Assembly (NCBI RefSeq): GCF_001591625.1
Contig: NZ_BCVG01000006.1
Location: 21,963 to 85,962 of the forward strand
DNA: 64,000 nt
Source of the DNA: Metabacillus fastidiosus NBRC 101226
Lineage (GTDB): Bacteria > Bacillota > Bacilli > Bacillales > Bacillaceae
Reading direction: 5' to 3'
Position 1 is the first letter of the stretch. The number at the start of each line of letters is the position of its first letter. A program made the translations under genes and the position numbers. Shown piece after piece: positions 44,577 to 53,709 of the stretch. The notes beneath the pieces were generated by a model. It worked only from the letters and a program-made list of their open reading frames with translations. It was not told the DNA's origin and ran no database searches.

Positions 44577-45742
44577 ATGAAAAATGGAGAGAAATAGCAA
44601 GTGAAATAAAAGCTATTTACGGAAATAAAGATTATGTGGCGCTTCATGAACCGACATTTAATGAGAAAGAAATCGAATATGTTACGGATTGTATTAAAAC
44701 TGGCTGGGTTTCTTCTGTTGGAAAATATGTTAATGAATTCGAAAAAAAATTAGCTGAATATACAGGAGTTAAGCGAGCCGTTGCCGTTGTGAATGGTACT
44801 GCGGCTTTGCATATTGCTCTTAAAGTTGCGGGTGTTAAAGAAAATGATGAAGTATTTATGCCTGCGCTGACATTTGTGGCTACAGCCAATGCTGCTTCCT
44901 ATTTAAATGCTATTCCACATTTTGTTGATGTGTCTGAAAAAACTTTAGGATTAGATCCTGTGAAACTTAAAGAACATATTCATGATATTGGTGAATTTAA
45001 AAATGGCCAGCTTATTAATAAGTTAACAGGGCGTATCATACGTGCAGTTGTTCCAATGCATACATTTGGTCATTCTGTTGACCTTGATCCATTAATTGAT
45101 ATATGTCAGCAATATAATCTTATTCTTGTAGAAGATGCAGCTGAGTCATTAGGTTCTTACTATAAAGGAAAGCATACAGGTGGATTTGGGGTTGTCAGTG
45201 CCCTTAGTTTTAATGGTAATAAAATTATGACCACTGGTGGCGGTGGGGCTATATTAACAAATAATGAAAAGCTTGCCGACTATGCCAAGCATATTACAAC
45301 AACTGCTAAAATACCGCATCAATGGGAATATTATCATGATGAGATTGGTTATAACTATAGAATGCCTAATATTAATGCAGCATTAGGATATGCCCAATTG
45401 GAGAAAATGGATGATTTTCTTGCCTCAAAAAGGCAACTTACAAAGCAATATCACCAGTTACTAAAAAAAATAAATGGTGTGAAAGTATTTAAAGAAAATT
45501 CTTTTGAAATGAGCAATTACTGGTTGCAAGCAATATTGATTGATCCACAGAAGCATGAGCGCGATAATGTACTGGGAATTTTGAATGCCGAAGGTGTTAT
45601 GGCACGACCGATATGGTCACCACTTTCTGAATTAGCTCCTTACATGCATTGTCCAAAAGCAGATCTTACTATGACCAATCATCTTAACAAAATAGTCATT
45701 AATATTCCATCTACTCCAGTGAAAGGAGAGAGCTATGACTAA
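44573..45742 (+). CDS. legC: PLP-dependent 4-aminotransferase (LegC-like)
   Basis: 389 residues of the DegT/DnrJ/EryC1 family. PLP lysine K217 in LSFNGNKIMTTGGGG, D188 in VEDAAESLGS. The NGNKI(M/I)TTGGGG motif and N-terminal extension are typical of LegC and differ from the WbpE-like enzyme of this window. It aminates C4 of the LegB product. It overlaps legB by 4 and the next gene by 8 bases. Confidence 0.9.
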   Translation: MNEKWREIASEIKAIYGNKDYVALHEPTFNEKEIEYVTDCIKTGWVSSVGKYVNEFEKKLAEYTGVKRAVAVVNGTAALHIALKVAGVKENDEVFMPALTFVATANAASYLNAIPHFVDVSEKTLGLDPVKLKEHIHDIGEFKNGQLINKLTGRIIRAVVPMHTFGHSVDLDPLIDICQQYNLILVEDAAESLGSYYKGKHTGGFGVVSALSFNGNKIMTTGGGGAILTNNEKLADYAKHITTTAKIPHQWEYYHDEIGYNYRMPNINAALGYAQLEKMDDFLASKRQLTKQYHQLLKKINGVKVFKENSFEMSNYWLQAILIDPQKHERDNVLGILNAEGVMARPIWSPLSELAPYMHCPKADLTMTNHLNKIVINIPSTPVKGESYD

Positions 45743-46901
45743 AAGAAAAATATGTGTGGTTACTGGTACACGTGCTGAATATGGATTATTGTATTGGTTG
45801 ATGAAGGAAATTGAAGGGGATAGTGCACTTGAACTTCAGCTAGTTGTGACTGGAATGCATATGTCTCCTGAGTTTGGTTTGACATATAAACAAATTGAAG
45901 AGGACGGCTTTGTAATAAATGAAAAAGTGGAGATACTTTTGTCATCGGATACAGCCATTGGAGTAGCAAAGTCGATGGGATTGGCGACAATTGGGTTTAC
46001 AGATGCGTTTGATCGTTTGAAGCCAGATTTATTAATTGTTCTGGGTGACCGCTTTGAAATGATGGCAGTAGCACAAGTTTCTCTAGTTATGAGAATTCCT
46101 ATAGCACATATTGCAGGTGGAGACATTACAGAAGGTGCTTATGATGACGCAATTCGTCATAGTATCACAAAAATGTCTCATCTTCATTTTGCTACAAATG
46201 AAGATTCTTATCGAAGAATTATCCAACTTGGTGAGGACCCTAACTCAGTTTATCATGTAGGAAGCTTAGGGATTGATAATATAAAAAAATTAAAACTTCT
46301 TTCGAAACAAGAGTTATCAAGGGAACTAAATTATCAATTTCAAGAAAAAAATGTCCTAGTTACGTTTCATCCAATTACTAATGGATTGCATTCTACTTCT
46401 AAACAGATTCAAACTATCCTACAAGCATTAGAAGAACTATTACAAAAATTTAATTTGGGAATTATTTTTACAAAATCAAATGCGGATAATGGTGGAAGAG
46501 ATATTAATCAGCAAATACAAATGTTTTGTGAAGTACAAAAAAATTCTATGCTATTTGATTCATTAGGACAGCTCAAATATTTGAGTGCCTTAAAATATGT
46601 GGATGCAGTTATTGGTAACTCGTCCAGTGGGTTATATGAAGTACCTTCATTTAAAAAACCTACAGTCAACATTGGGAATAGACAAACTGGGAGAATAAAA
46701 GCTTCTTCGATCATTGATGTAAATGTAGAAAAAGAAGAAATTATTAGTAATGTAGAATATGCTTTAAAAAATGATTTCTCTTCAACGATTAATCCGTATG
46801 GGGATGGAAATACGACACAGAAAATCATAGAAATTATTAAAAGGACTACAGAATTTCCATTGAAAAAATTTTTTGACTTAAGGAGTTCTAAGCATATATG
46901 A
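45735..46901 (+). CDS. legG: Hydrolysing NDP-sugar 2-epimerase (LegG/NeuC-like)
   Basis: 388 residues. GTRAEYGLLYWLM, DLLIVLGDRFEMMA, HIAGGDITEGAYDDAIRHSITKMSHLHF and SSSGLYEVPSF are hallmarks of the NeuC/LegG/NnaA hydrolysing epimerases. In this context it releases 2,4-diacetamido-2,4,6-trideoxymannose from the nucleotide sugar. It overlaps both neighbours and is co-translated. Confidence 0.92.
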   Translation: MTKRKICVVTGTRAEYGLLYWLMKEIEGDSALELQLVVTGMHMSPEFGLTYKQIEEDGFVINEKVEILLSSDTAIGVAKSMGLATIGFTDAFDRLKPDLLIVLGDRFEMMAVAQVSLVMRIPIAHIAGGDITEGAYDDAIRHSITKMSHLHFATNEDSYRRIIQLGEDPNSVYHVGSLGIDNIKKLKLLSKQELSRELNYQFQEKNVLVTFHPITNGLHSTSKQIQTILQALEELLQKFNLGIIFTKSNADNGGRDINQQIQMFCEVQKNSMLFDSLGQLKYLSALKYVDAVIGNSSSGLYEVPSFKKPTVNIGNRQTGRIKASSIIDVNVEKEEIISNVEYALKNDFSSTINPYGDGNTTQKIIEIIKRTTEFPLKKFFDLRSSKHI

Positions 46902-47974
46902 GGACGTATATTATTGCTGAAGCAGGTGTTAATCACAACGGTGATATTGAACTTGCGAAAAGACTTATAGACATTGCAGTAGACGCTAAGGCTGATGCTG
47001 TGAAATTTCAGACATTTAAAACGGAAAATGTGATTAGTATTCAAGCTCCAAAAGCTGAATATCAAATTGGAACAACAGGGAAGGAAGAGTCACAATTTGA
47101 TATGGTGAAAAAGCTTGAATTATCTTTTACTCAATTTAAAGAATTAAAAGCCTATTGTGATAAACGAAATATAGAATTTCTTTCGACACCGTTTGATATA
47201 GAAAGTGCTGATTTTTTACTAGATAAACTATTATTAAGACTGATTAAAATTCCTTCTGGGGAGATTACAAATGCTCCATTGATTCTCCATATTGCAAAGA
47301 AAAGACCGAAGATTATTCTATCAACGGGGATGGCTACATTAGGTGAGATAGAAACTGCTCTTGGAATAATTGCTTTTGGGCTTTTACAGAAGGAAGAGAA
47401 TCCATCTATTGAAGCGTTTAAAGCAGCATTTATTTCTAAGGAAGGTCAGCAAATTTTAAAAGAAAAGGTTACTTTACTTCACTGTACAACTGAATATCCT
47501 GCACCTATTCGAGATGTAAATCTTTTAGCTATGAACACTATGAAAACAGCTTTTGAATTACCAGTAGGATACTCGGATCATACAGAAGGAATTGCAATTA
47601 CTATTGCAGCAGTTGCATTAGGAGCATCTGTTATAGAAAAACATATTACACATGATAAAAATGCAGAAGGTCCAGATCATCAAGCATCTCTTTGTCCAGA
47701 GGAGTTGATTCAAATGGTACAAAGTATTCGCCAGATAGAAGAAGCTAAAGGAACTGGAATAAAAATTCCTTCTATATCTGAATTGAGAAATATTAATATA
47801 GCACGTAAAAGTATCGTTGCTAAGAAAAAAATTAAACAAGGTGAAGTATTAACAGAAGAGAATATAACATTTAAAAGACCTGGAAGCGGTATAACACCAC
47901 TAAAATATTGGGAATTAAGAGGTTCTTCAGCAATAAAAGATTTTAATGAAGATGAGGAAATAATACTATCATGA
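46898..47974 (+). CDS. legI: Legionaminic acid synthase (LegI/NeuB-like)
   Basis: 358 residues. The N-terminal TIM barrel has AEAGVNHNGDIELAKRLID, AVKFQTFKTE, IPSGEITNAPLI and GYSDHTEGIAI. The C-terminal SAF antifreeze-like domain starts near ARKSIVAKKKIKQGE. It condenses phosphoenolpyruvate with the 6-deoxy diacetamido sugar to make the nonulosonic acid. There is a slight insertion near residue 155 compared with standard NeuB. It overlaps the next gene by 4 bases. Confidence 0.92.
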   Translation: MRTYIIAEAGVNHNGDIELAKRLIDIAVDAKADAVKFQTFKTENVISIQAPKAEYQIGTTGKEESQFDMVKKLELSFTQFKELKAYCDKRNIEFLSTPFDIESADFLLDKLLLRLIKIPSGEITNAPLILHIAKKRPKIILSTGMATLGEIETALGIIAFGLLQKEENPSIEAFKAAFISKEGQQILKEKVTLLHCTTEYPAPIRDVNLLAMNTMKTAFELPVGYSDHTEGIAITIAAVALGASVIEKHITHDKNAEGPDHQASLCPEELIQMVQSIRQIEEAKGTGIKIPSISELRNINIARKSIVAKKKIKQGEVLTEENITFKRPGSGITPLKYWELRGSSAIKDFNEDEEIILS

Positions 47975-48966
47975 TTTTATGTAAGGAGGAAGCAATACAT
48001 GTATTTAATAAATTACCAACAGAGATGCAATCATATTATTTTCATCCTGAATATGTAATAAATGATGCTTTATATAAAAAGGATATAGAGCCTATATTTT
48101 TCGTTTTGGAAAATAAAGGGATGGTTTTCTATCACGCTTTTCATTTTGGGAAAATATTTAATACTTCTTATTACGATATTCAATCTCCCTATGGATATGG
48201 AGGACCTATATGTTTAGGCGATAAAGACTTTATTGAAGAATCTATTCAAATTTATAAAAAGTGGTGTTCGAATCAAGAAGTTATAGTAGAATTTATTCGT
48301 TTTCATCCATTGTTAAAAAATCAATTAGAGTATTACGGACAAGTTTTTCAAAATAGACCGACAGTTTATATTGATCTAAAAGCTGAGGATTTATTTTCTA
48401 AGTTTAGTACTCGTGTACGAACTGCTATAAGGAAAGCGAAAAAAAGTAATTTACGTATTACGTTTTCTAAATCTCAGAAGTATATTAATGAGTTTATCAG
48501 ATTATATACGGTATTAATGAATGAAAAAGCTGCAGAAGAAGATTACTTTTTTAATAAAAATTATTTTATTCAATTGATAAAGAGTAAGAATGTTTATTTA
48601 TTAAGTGTAGAAAATGAAAACGATCAAGTAATAGGATCTTCAATTTTCTTTATCAGTGGTTATGTGGGGGAGTATCATTTATCTGCTTCGAATGAAGAAG
48701 GAAGAAGCAAAAATGTTGCTAACTTACTTATTTATGAATTTGCTGAATTTTGCAAAAAAATAAATATTAATATTTTATATCTAGGAGGTGGCAATGATTG
48801 CTTAGAGAACAATTCACTTCTTTTTTTTAAGAGAGGGTTCTCAAAAAATGAGGAGCTTTTTTATATTGGAAATTTTAAGCATAATCAATCTGCTTATGAT
48901 CAATTTAGAACAGAATATACTAAACAAAGTTCTGAAAAAGAAAACTATATATTGTTTTATCGTTAA
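47971..48966 (+). CDS. FemAB/BioF2-like acyltransferase
   Basis: 331 residues of the GNAT-fold Acetyltransf_6 group, related to FemAB enzymes: FSTRVRTAIRKAKKSNLRI, then YLLSVENENDQVIGSSIFFISG, YHLSASNEEGRSKNVANLLIYE and YLGGGNDCLENNSLLFFKRGF. It sits where an N-acetyltransferase (LegH) is needed, but is larger and of another family. It may acylate an amino group of the sugar with acetyl, aminoacyl or another group. AT-rich, like its neighbours. Start overlaps legI. Confidence 0.75.
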   Translation: MILCKEEAIHVFNKLPTEMQSYYFHPEYVINDALYKKDIEPIFFVLENKGMVFYHAFHFGKIFNTSYYDIQSPYGYGGPICLGDKDFIEESIQIYKKWCSNQEVIVEFIRFHPLLKNQLEYYGQVFQNRPTVYIDLKAEDLFSKFSTRVRTAIRKAKKSNLRITFSKSQKYINEFIRLYTVLMNEKAAEEDYFFNKNYFIQLIKSKNVYLLSVENENDQVIGSSIFFISGYVGEYHLSASNEEGRSKNVANLLIYEFAEFCKKININILYLGGGNDCLENNSLLFFKRGFSKNEELFYIGNFKHNQSAYDQFRTEYTKQSSEKENYILFYR

Positions 48967-48985
48967 GAATTAGGAGGAATGAATA

Positions 48986-49651
48986 ATGGCATGGGACCAA
49001 ACATGGGAACGAGTATTCCAAAATCAAGAATGGGGAAAGTATCCTTCTGAAGATCTAATTCGTTTTATTGCGCGGAATTTTTATCAATATACAAATAGAA
49101 AAGAAATAAAAATATTAGAAGTTGGTTGTGGTACAGGAGCTAATCTATGGTATATAGCAAGAGAGGGTTTCTCGGTTTATGGAGTAGATGGCTCTAAAAC
49201 TGCTGTTAATAAAGCGAAAAATAGGCTGGATTTTGAAATTTCCAATTGGAATGGAGAGTTAATAGTGGGTGATATTATATCGTTGCCATATGAAAATGAA
49301 ACATTTGATGCAGTAATTGATATCGAAGCTGTTAGTTGTAACTCATTTGAAAATTCATTGTTAATATATAACGAAATCTACCGTGTACTGAAAAATGATG
49401 GGAAAATATTTAGTCGGACATTTGCAACAAACTGTTGGGGAGATCAGACTGGTCAAAAGATTGATTATAACACATGGATTCCTACAGAAGGACCTTTAAG
49501 TAATAAAGGTACTGTTAGGGTTACTTCTAAAGAAGATGTTTATAAATTATTTGACAAATTTGAAGTCGTTGAACTAGAAAAACTAGAAAGAACTTATAAT
49601 AATCTCGAGCAACGTATTATAGAGTGGCTAATCATAGGAGTAAAAAAATAA
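48986..49651 (+). CDS. SAM-dependent class I methyltransferase
   Basis: 221 residues. Motif I ILEVGCGTGANLWYIAREG, then YGVDGSKTAVNKA and VIDIEAVSCN. No membrane segments. Within a flagellar glycosylation island it probably N- or O-methylates the nonulosonic acid or its acyl group. AGGAGG precedes the ATG by about 9 bases. Related small methyltransferases occur in Campylobacter and Clostridium flagellar glycan loci. Confidence 0.85.
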   Translation: MAWDQTWERVFQNQEWGKYPSEDLIRFIARNFYQYTNRKEIKILEVGCGTGANLWYIAREGFSVYGVDGSKTAVNKAKNRLDFEISNWNGELIVGDIISLPYENETFDAVIDIEAVSCNSFENSLLIYNEIYRVLKNDGKIFSRTFATNCWGDQTGQKIDYNTWIPTEGPLSNKGTVRVTSKEDVYKLFDKFEVVELEKLERTYNNLEQRIIEWLIIGVKK

Positions 49652-49674
49652 AATGGTTGGTCAGGAGGTTTAAT

Positions 49675-51030
49675 ATGGCTTCAAGTACTGTAGTAGTTGG
49701 TGGAGGAATCGCTGGTATATTAGCGGCGCTAATGTTGAAAGATAGATTTGAAAATGTAGTATTAATAGAGAATAGTGATGAACTAGGTGGGCTTTTAAGA
49801 AGTGACCATTATGATAATCAATATTGGTTTGATAAAGGCACTCATATACCTGCATTGACGTATAATGAGGAAATAAATAAATATTTGTTTCCTAAACAGC
49901 TCTATAATGAGAATTTATGGTTGCGTTTCTCCTATCTTAAGCCGGGAAATTATTTTAATAATAATCTTAATAATGAAAGCTCATCTATTGATATTACTAG
50001 TTATGGTAAAGAAAAATATTGTAAGATGTTAATAGATTTATTTAATAGTAACTTGGAGCCTAAATTACATTATATTAATGCATACGAGCAGATAATGGAT
50101 TTATTTGGAGAAACTTTAACGAGAGAAGTTTTTGATCAAATTTCTTATAAATTTTTCGGTGTATCTTTGAAAAAGCTATCGCAGGATGCCTTTAAGCTCG
50201 TATTTAATCCACGCATTATTGCTTTTGATGAGAAGAAAACAAAGGAATTTAAAAAAATAAAGTTCTTTGATCTTAGACTCTCTTTGAGATCCCCAATAAT
50301 TAATGAATCAATAACTTATTTCTATCCTGTAGAGGGTGGAATAAATTTATGGATTAAAATGTTAGAAGAGAAAATGGGGAATAAAGGGATAAAGATCCTT
50401 AAAAACACATCAATATCTGATATTAAATTAAAAGATGGGAATATTAGTGAATTGATACTAGGAGAGGGTAATGAATGTTTAAAGAATATATCCCATATTG
50501 TTTGGACAGCTCCAACTCACCTTCTTGCTCAAAGATATAAAATTATTAATATTGAGTCATTGAAAAATGAGTCGAATCAAAACCTAAAAAGGGCGACATA
50601 CTTATACCATTTTATATGTAATAAACCTTTTTTAACTGATAGACAATATGTAACTTGTTACGATCCTATAATGAGAACATTTAGGGTAACTTTATATAAC
50701 AATTTTCAAAAGAGTGATCAGTTTAGATGTAGTGTTGAAGTCTTAAGTGAGGATAATATAGCTATTGCTGAAGAAATAATTTTTAAAGAACTTATTACAA
50801 TGGGAATTGTAAGCGAAGATACATTGATAGAGAAAAGTTATTCCTACAAGCTTGGAAGTTACTTTCCTATTATCACTCCATATATGGAAGAATTGCATTC
50901 TAATATAGTGAATACTGTATCAGATAAAATCAGTAATATAACTTTAGTTCAAAGAAGCGGAAATCAGTTTTTTATGGCTGATGTATTAGAAAATGTTTAT
51001 AAATGCGTGAGTAAAATTATTAAATATTAG
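49675..51030 (+). CDS. FAD/NAD(P)-binding oxidoreductase of unknown substrate
   Basis: 451 residues from ATG 49675 (AGGAGG 6 bases upstream; the frame extends to 49624 into the methyltransferase gene without a binding site). The N-terminal FAD-binding motif is VVVGGGIAGILAALML, with E at the end of beta-2 (VLIENSDELGGLLRS). The fold is of the NAD_binding_8 type shared by amine oxidases, UDP-galactopyranose mutases and protoporphyrinogen oxidases. It also resembles UDP-galactopyranose-mutase-like proteins in glycan loci. Its reaction in a legionaminic acid island is not known to me. Confidence 0.75.
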   Translation: MASSTVVVGGGIAGILAALMLKDRFENVVLIENSDELGGLLRSDHYDNQYWFDKGTHIPALTYNEEINKYLFPKQLYNENLWLRFSYLKPGNYFNNNLNNESSSIDITSYGKEKYCKMLIDLFNSNLEPKLHYINAYEQIMDLFGETLTREVFDQISYKFFGVSLKKLSQDAFKLVFNPRIIAFDEKKTKEFKKIKFFDLRLSLRSPIINESITYFYPVEGGINLWIKMLEEKMGNKGIKILKNTSISDIKLKDGNISELILGEGNECLKNISHIVWTAPTHLLAQRYKIINIESLKNESNQNLKRATYLYHFICNKPFLTDRQYVTCYDPIMRTFRVTLYNNFQKSDQFRCSVEVLSEDNIAIAEEIIFKELITMGIVSEDTLIEKSYSYKLGSYFPIITPYMEELHSNIVNTVSDKISNITLVQRSGNQFFMADVLENVYKCVSKIIKY

Positions 51031-51083
51031 AAGATGTATAGTGAATCTAATAAAAAGGCTTTAGGACTAAGGAAGTGTGAATA

Positions 51084-52133
51084 TTGACTAAATGGAAATC
51101 GATTTTAATCAATCCTAAAACATCGATCATTCAAACTATGGAAATAATTGATCGATCCGCTCTACAATTTGCTGTAGTAATAGACGATAATATGCACTTG
51201 TTGGGAACTGTAACTGATGGTGATATTCGCAGAGGAATTTTAAAGGGTATGTCACTTGAAACCCCAATTGAAAAGGTGATGAATGAATCACCGATATACG
51301 AAACAGCGGGGAAGAGGGCATTTTATTATAAACACCTAATGAAAAAAAGAAGACTAAAACAATTGCCAATTGTAAATAAGAAAAAACAAATTCATAACAT
51401 TATTTTTTCAGATGATAGTGTACAAGTATTACAAAAAGAAAATACAGTTATTTTAATGGCTGGAGGACTAGGAACTCGTCTTCGTCCATTAACTAATGAC
51501 ATTCCAAAACCAATGTTGAAGGTAGGCGACAAACCTATTTTAGAAACTATTATAGAAAGTTTCAAAAATTTTGGTTTCACTAATTTTATTATATCGGTTA
51601 ATTATAAAAAGGAAACTATTAAGGATTATTTTCAGGATGGTTCGCGCCTTGGAGTAAATATTGAATATATCGTGGAAGATAAAAGATTAGGAACAGCAGG
51701 GGCTCTTTCGCTTTTGTCAGAAAAACCCAACAAACCTTTTTTTGTGATGAATGGAGATTTGTTAACGAAAATTAATTATGAACATTTGCTTGATTTTCAT
51801 TATGAAACAGGGGCAACAGCTACTATGTGCGTACGTGAATATGAATATCAAATCCCATATGGAGTTATTGAAACTGAAAATCATAAATTATTATCAATCC
51901 TAGAAAAGCCGGTCTATAAGAGTTTTGTGAATGCGGGGATTTATGTGTTAAATCCTGAAGTTTTAAAGCTTATACCGCAGGATGAATTCTATGATATGCC
52001 AGATCTTTTTAAACGGGTTATTACTCTTCAGAAAGAAGTTGCTGCCTTTCCTTTGAGAGAATACTGGTTAGATATTGGTCAGAAGAATGATTATGAAAAA
52101 GCAAATGGAGACTTTAGAGGAGTGTTTTCATGA
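51084..52133 (+). CDS. ptmE: CBS-domain nucleotidyltransferase (PtmE-like)
   Basis: 349 residues. TTG start with an AAGGAAG site about 8 bases upstream. Two CBS motifs (~1-115; GTVTDGDIRRGIL) precede the nucleotidyltransferase domain starting at MAGGLGTRLRPLTNDIPKPML. This order is that of PtmE, which makes GDP-glucosamine for the GDP-sugar route to legionaminic acid in Campylobacter. The presence of ptmE-like and LegB-like genes supports the GDP route. PtmF (GlmS-like) and PtmA are not in the window. Confidence 0.88.
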   Translation: MTKWKSILINPKTSIIQTMEIIDRSALQFAVVIDDNMHLLGTVTDGDIRRGILKGMSLETPIEKVMNESPIYETAGKRAFYYKHLMKKRRLKQLPIVNKKKQIHNIIFSDDSVQVLQKENTVILMAGGLGTRLRPLTNDIPKPMLKVGDKPILETIIESFKNFGFTNFIISVNYKKETIKDYFQDGSRLGVNIEYIVEDKRLGTAGALSLLSEKPNKPFFVMNGDLLTKINYEHLLDFHYETGATATMCVREYEYQIPYGVIETENHKLLSILEKPVYKSFVNAGIYVLNPEVLKLIPQDEFYDMPDLFKRVITLQKEVAAFPLREYWLDIGQKNDYEKANGDFRGVFS

Positions 52134-52816
52134 TCAATGGAAAGACAATTCTTGCTATTATACCAGCAAGAGGTGGTTCAAAAGGAATCCCTCGTAAAAA
52201 TATAAGAGAGTTAGCTAGAAAACCGTTAATAGCATGGACGATTGAAGAAGCAAAAAAATCAAAATACATTGACAGACTCATATTATCGTCGGATGATTTA
52301 GAAATTATTGAAGTTGCAAAAAAGTACGGCTGTGATGTTCCATTTATTCGCCCTAAACATTTGGCTGAGGATACAACTCCAGGAATTGCTCCAGTTATTC
52401 ATGCAATAAACGAATTATCTGGATATGATTACGTTATTCTGCTTCAACCTACATCTCCGTTTAGACTAGCCGAAGACATTGATAGTTGTATTGAGAAGGT
52501 AATAAATGCAGGAGCTCCGTCATGTGTTAGCGTAAGCGAGCCTGAGAAATCTCCATATTGGATGTATATATTACAAGAAAGGGATAGAATGAAACAACTT
52601 CTTTCAGAGAAGGAATTAATAACACAGCGACAAGATCTTCCTCCAGTGTATGCTTTAAATGGGGCTATTTATATTGCTGAGACAGATTGGTTAAATAAAA
52701 CAAAGACGTTTTTAACAGATGAAACAGTAGCATTTATCATGCCGAGGAACCGGTCGTATGATATTGATGAAGAGGAAGACTTATTTTTGTGTGAATATAT
52801 AATGACCAATAGGTAA
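52130..52816 (+). CDS. legF: CMP-legionaminic acid synthetase (LegF/NeuA-like)
   Basis: 228 residues. IPARGGSKGIPRKNI at the CTP-binding N terminus, ILLQPTSPFR, and the C-terminal DIDEEEDLFLCE are typical of CMP-nonulosonate synthetases. It activates the sugar for the Maf transferase. It overlaps ptmE by 4 bases (ATGA). Last biosynthetic gene of the island; a 220-base AT-rich gap follows in which I see no confident element. Confidence 0.92.
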   Translation: MINGKTILAIIPARGGSKGIPRKNIRELARKPLIAWTIEEAKKSKYIDRLILSSDDLEIIEVAKKYGCDVPFIRPKHLAEDTTPGIAPVIHAINELSGYDYVILLQPTSPFRLAEDIDSCIEKVINAGAPSCVSVSEPEKSPYWMYILQERDRMKQLLSEKELITQRQDLPPVYALNGAIYIAETDWLNKTKTFLTDETVAFIMPRNRSYDIDEEEDLFLCEYIMTNR

Positions 52817-53036
52817 AGAGAAGTGACAAGTAGATTCTTACTTCATTTCATAATAGTGTTCTATAGAAATTGATATAAGAGGAGATAAGTGGAACTAATT
52901 ACATAAAAATATGAAAGTTGAGTCGTTATGTTTTTTATAGAAACTTTTTTAAAATCATTACTTAGTTAATGTAGATGAAGACTTCAGTTCTATGGTTTTG
53001 TTAAATTTTAAATAAACTTTATTATAAGGAGATAAT

Positions 53037-53399
53037 ATGGAAACAAGTATAGATATAATGAGACAATCATTAGACCTGCAAGAAACTGTTCTAGAAGGTC
53101 TAGAGCATGTACAAAAACAAATTAGTGAAGGGAAATTTGAAGATACAATTTCTTTATTCAGAGATATTGTTCAAGCTTTTTTTTCAATAGAATCTTCATT
53201 GAAATGTTTACCTGATCAAATTTTAATTGATGAAGTGATCATAGACAATATTAGAGGGAGTTTAAATATAGCTGTTAATGCATATGAGTCCAAGAACTAT
53301 ATGAATGTGCAGGAAGTAATAGAATTTAAAATTATCCCTATGTATAAAGAGATGAAAATACAGCTGGAACAGACATTTAATCCTTATATAATTTCTTAA
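53037..53399 (+). CDS. Uncharacterised small helical protein upstream of fliD
   Basis: 120 residues, predicted helical, acidic, no signal or membrane segment. AAGGAG lies 6 bases before the ATG. It is similar in layout to the 131-residue protein at 62697: (T)(V/I)xEGxxxV, then a D-I-V/I-x-A-F-x-x-I-x-S-S motif (DIVQAFFSIESS here, DIITAFYHIDSS there) and a weakly similar C-terminal half. Both genes lie next to filament-assembly genes (fliD; fliS-fliT). A flagellar chaperone or assembly role is inferred, not shown. Confidence 0.7.
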   Translation: METSIDIMRQSLDLQETVLEGLEHVQKQISEGKFEDTISLFRDIVQAFFSIESSLKCLPDQILIDEVIIDNIRGSLNIAVNAYESKNYMNVQEVIEFKIIPMYKEMKIQLEQTFNPYIIS

Positions 53400-53486
53400 T
53401 ATTTTTAAAAAACATTGTTAACTATTAATTCCCTTCTCTGGTTAGATGAGCGGTAATAGAATTTAATGAGAATAAATTTAAAATAT

Positions 53487-53515
53487 AAAGAGGCTCTTTT
53501 AGAGTTTCTTTTTTT
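53487..53515 (+). terminator. Terminator between the small gene and fliD
   Basis: AAAGAGGCTC / GAGTTTCTTT (two G-T pairs) with TTTT tail. Confidence 0.75.
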
Positions 53516-53556
53516 ATGACCTTTTTCCTATTTCAACCATTTCCTTGTAAAGTCAT

Positions 53557-53583
53557 TAAATAGTTTCTATTTACTTCCGATAT
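53557..53583 (+). promoter_or_regulatory. SigD promoter of fliD
   Basis: TAAA (53557), 15 bases, TCCGATAT (53576), seven of eight -10 matches, 127 bases upstream of fliD. Confidence 0.8.
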
Positions 53584-53709
53584 AAAGGCTAGAGATGCAT
53601 TTATTGTAAGAAGAATAAAACAACCCATTTATATGGAAATAGTTTCTGTTTATTCAATCATGAGAGGTCGAAAAGTAATCAACTATAAAAAGAACAGGAC
53701 GGTGTTAAA

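Larger units (their letters stand above)
53400..53709 (+). other. Intergenic region upstream of fliD
   Basis: 310 bases with a terminator and the SigD promoter of fliD, both listed. Nothing else recognised. Confidence 0.6.

Noticed and set aside
46508..47065. 185-codon minus-strand frame across legG/legI
   Set aside because: Opposite two strongly conserved, overlapping genes; low-complexity Phe/Ile/Ser-rich product typical of an antisense shadow.
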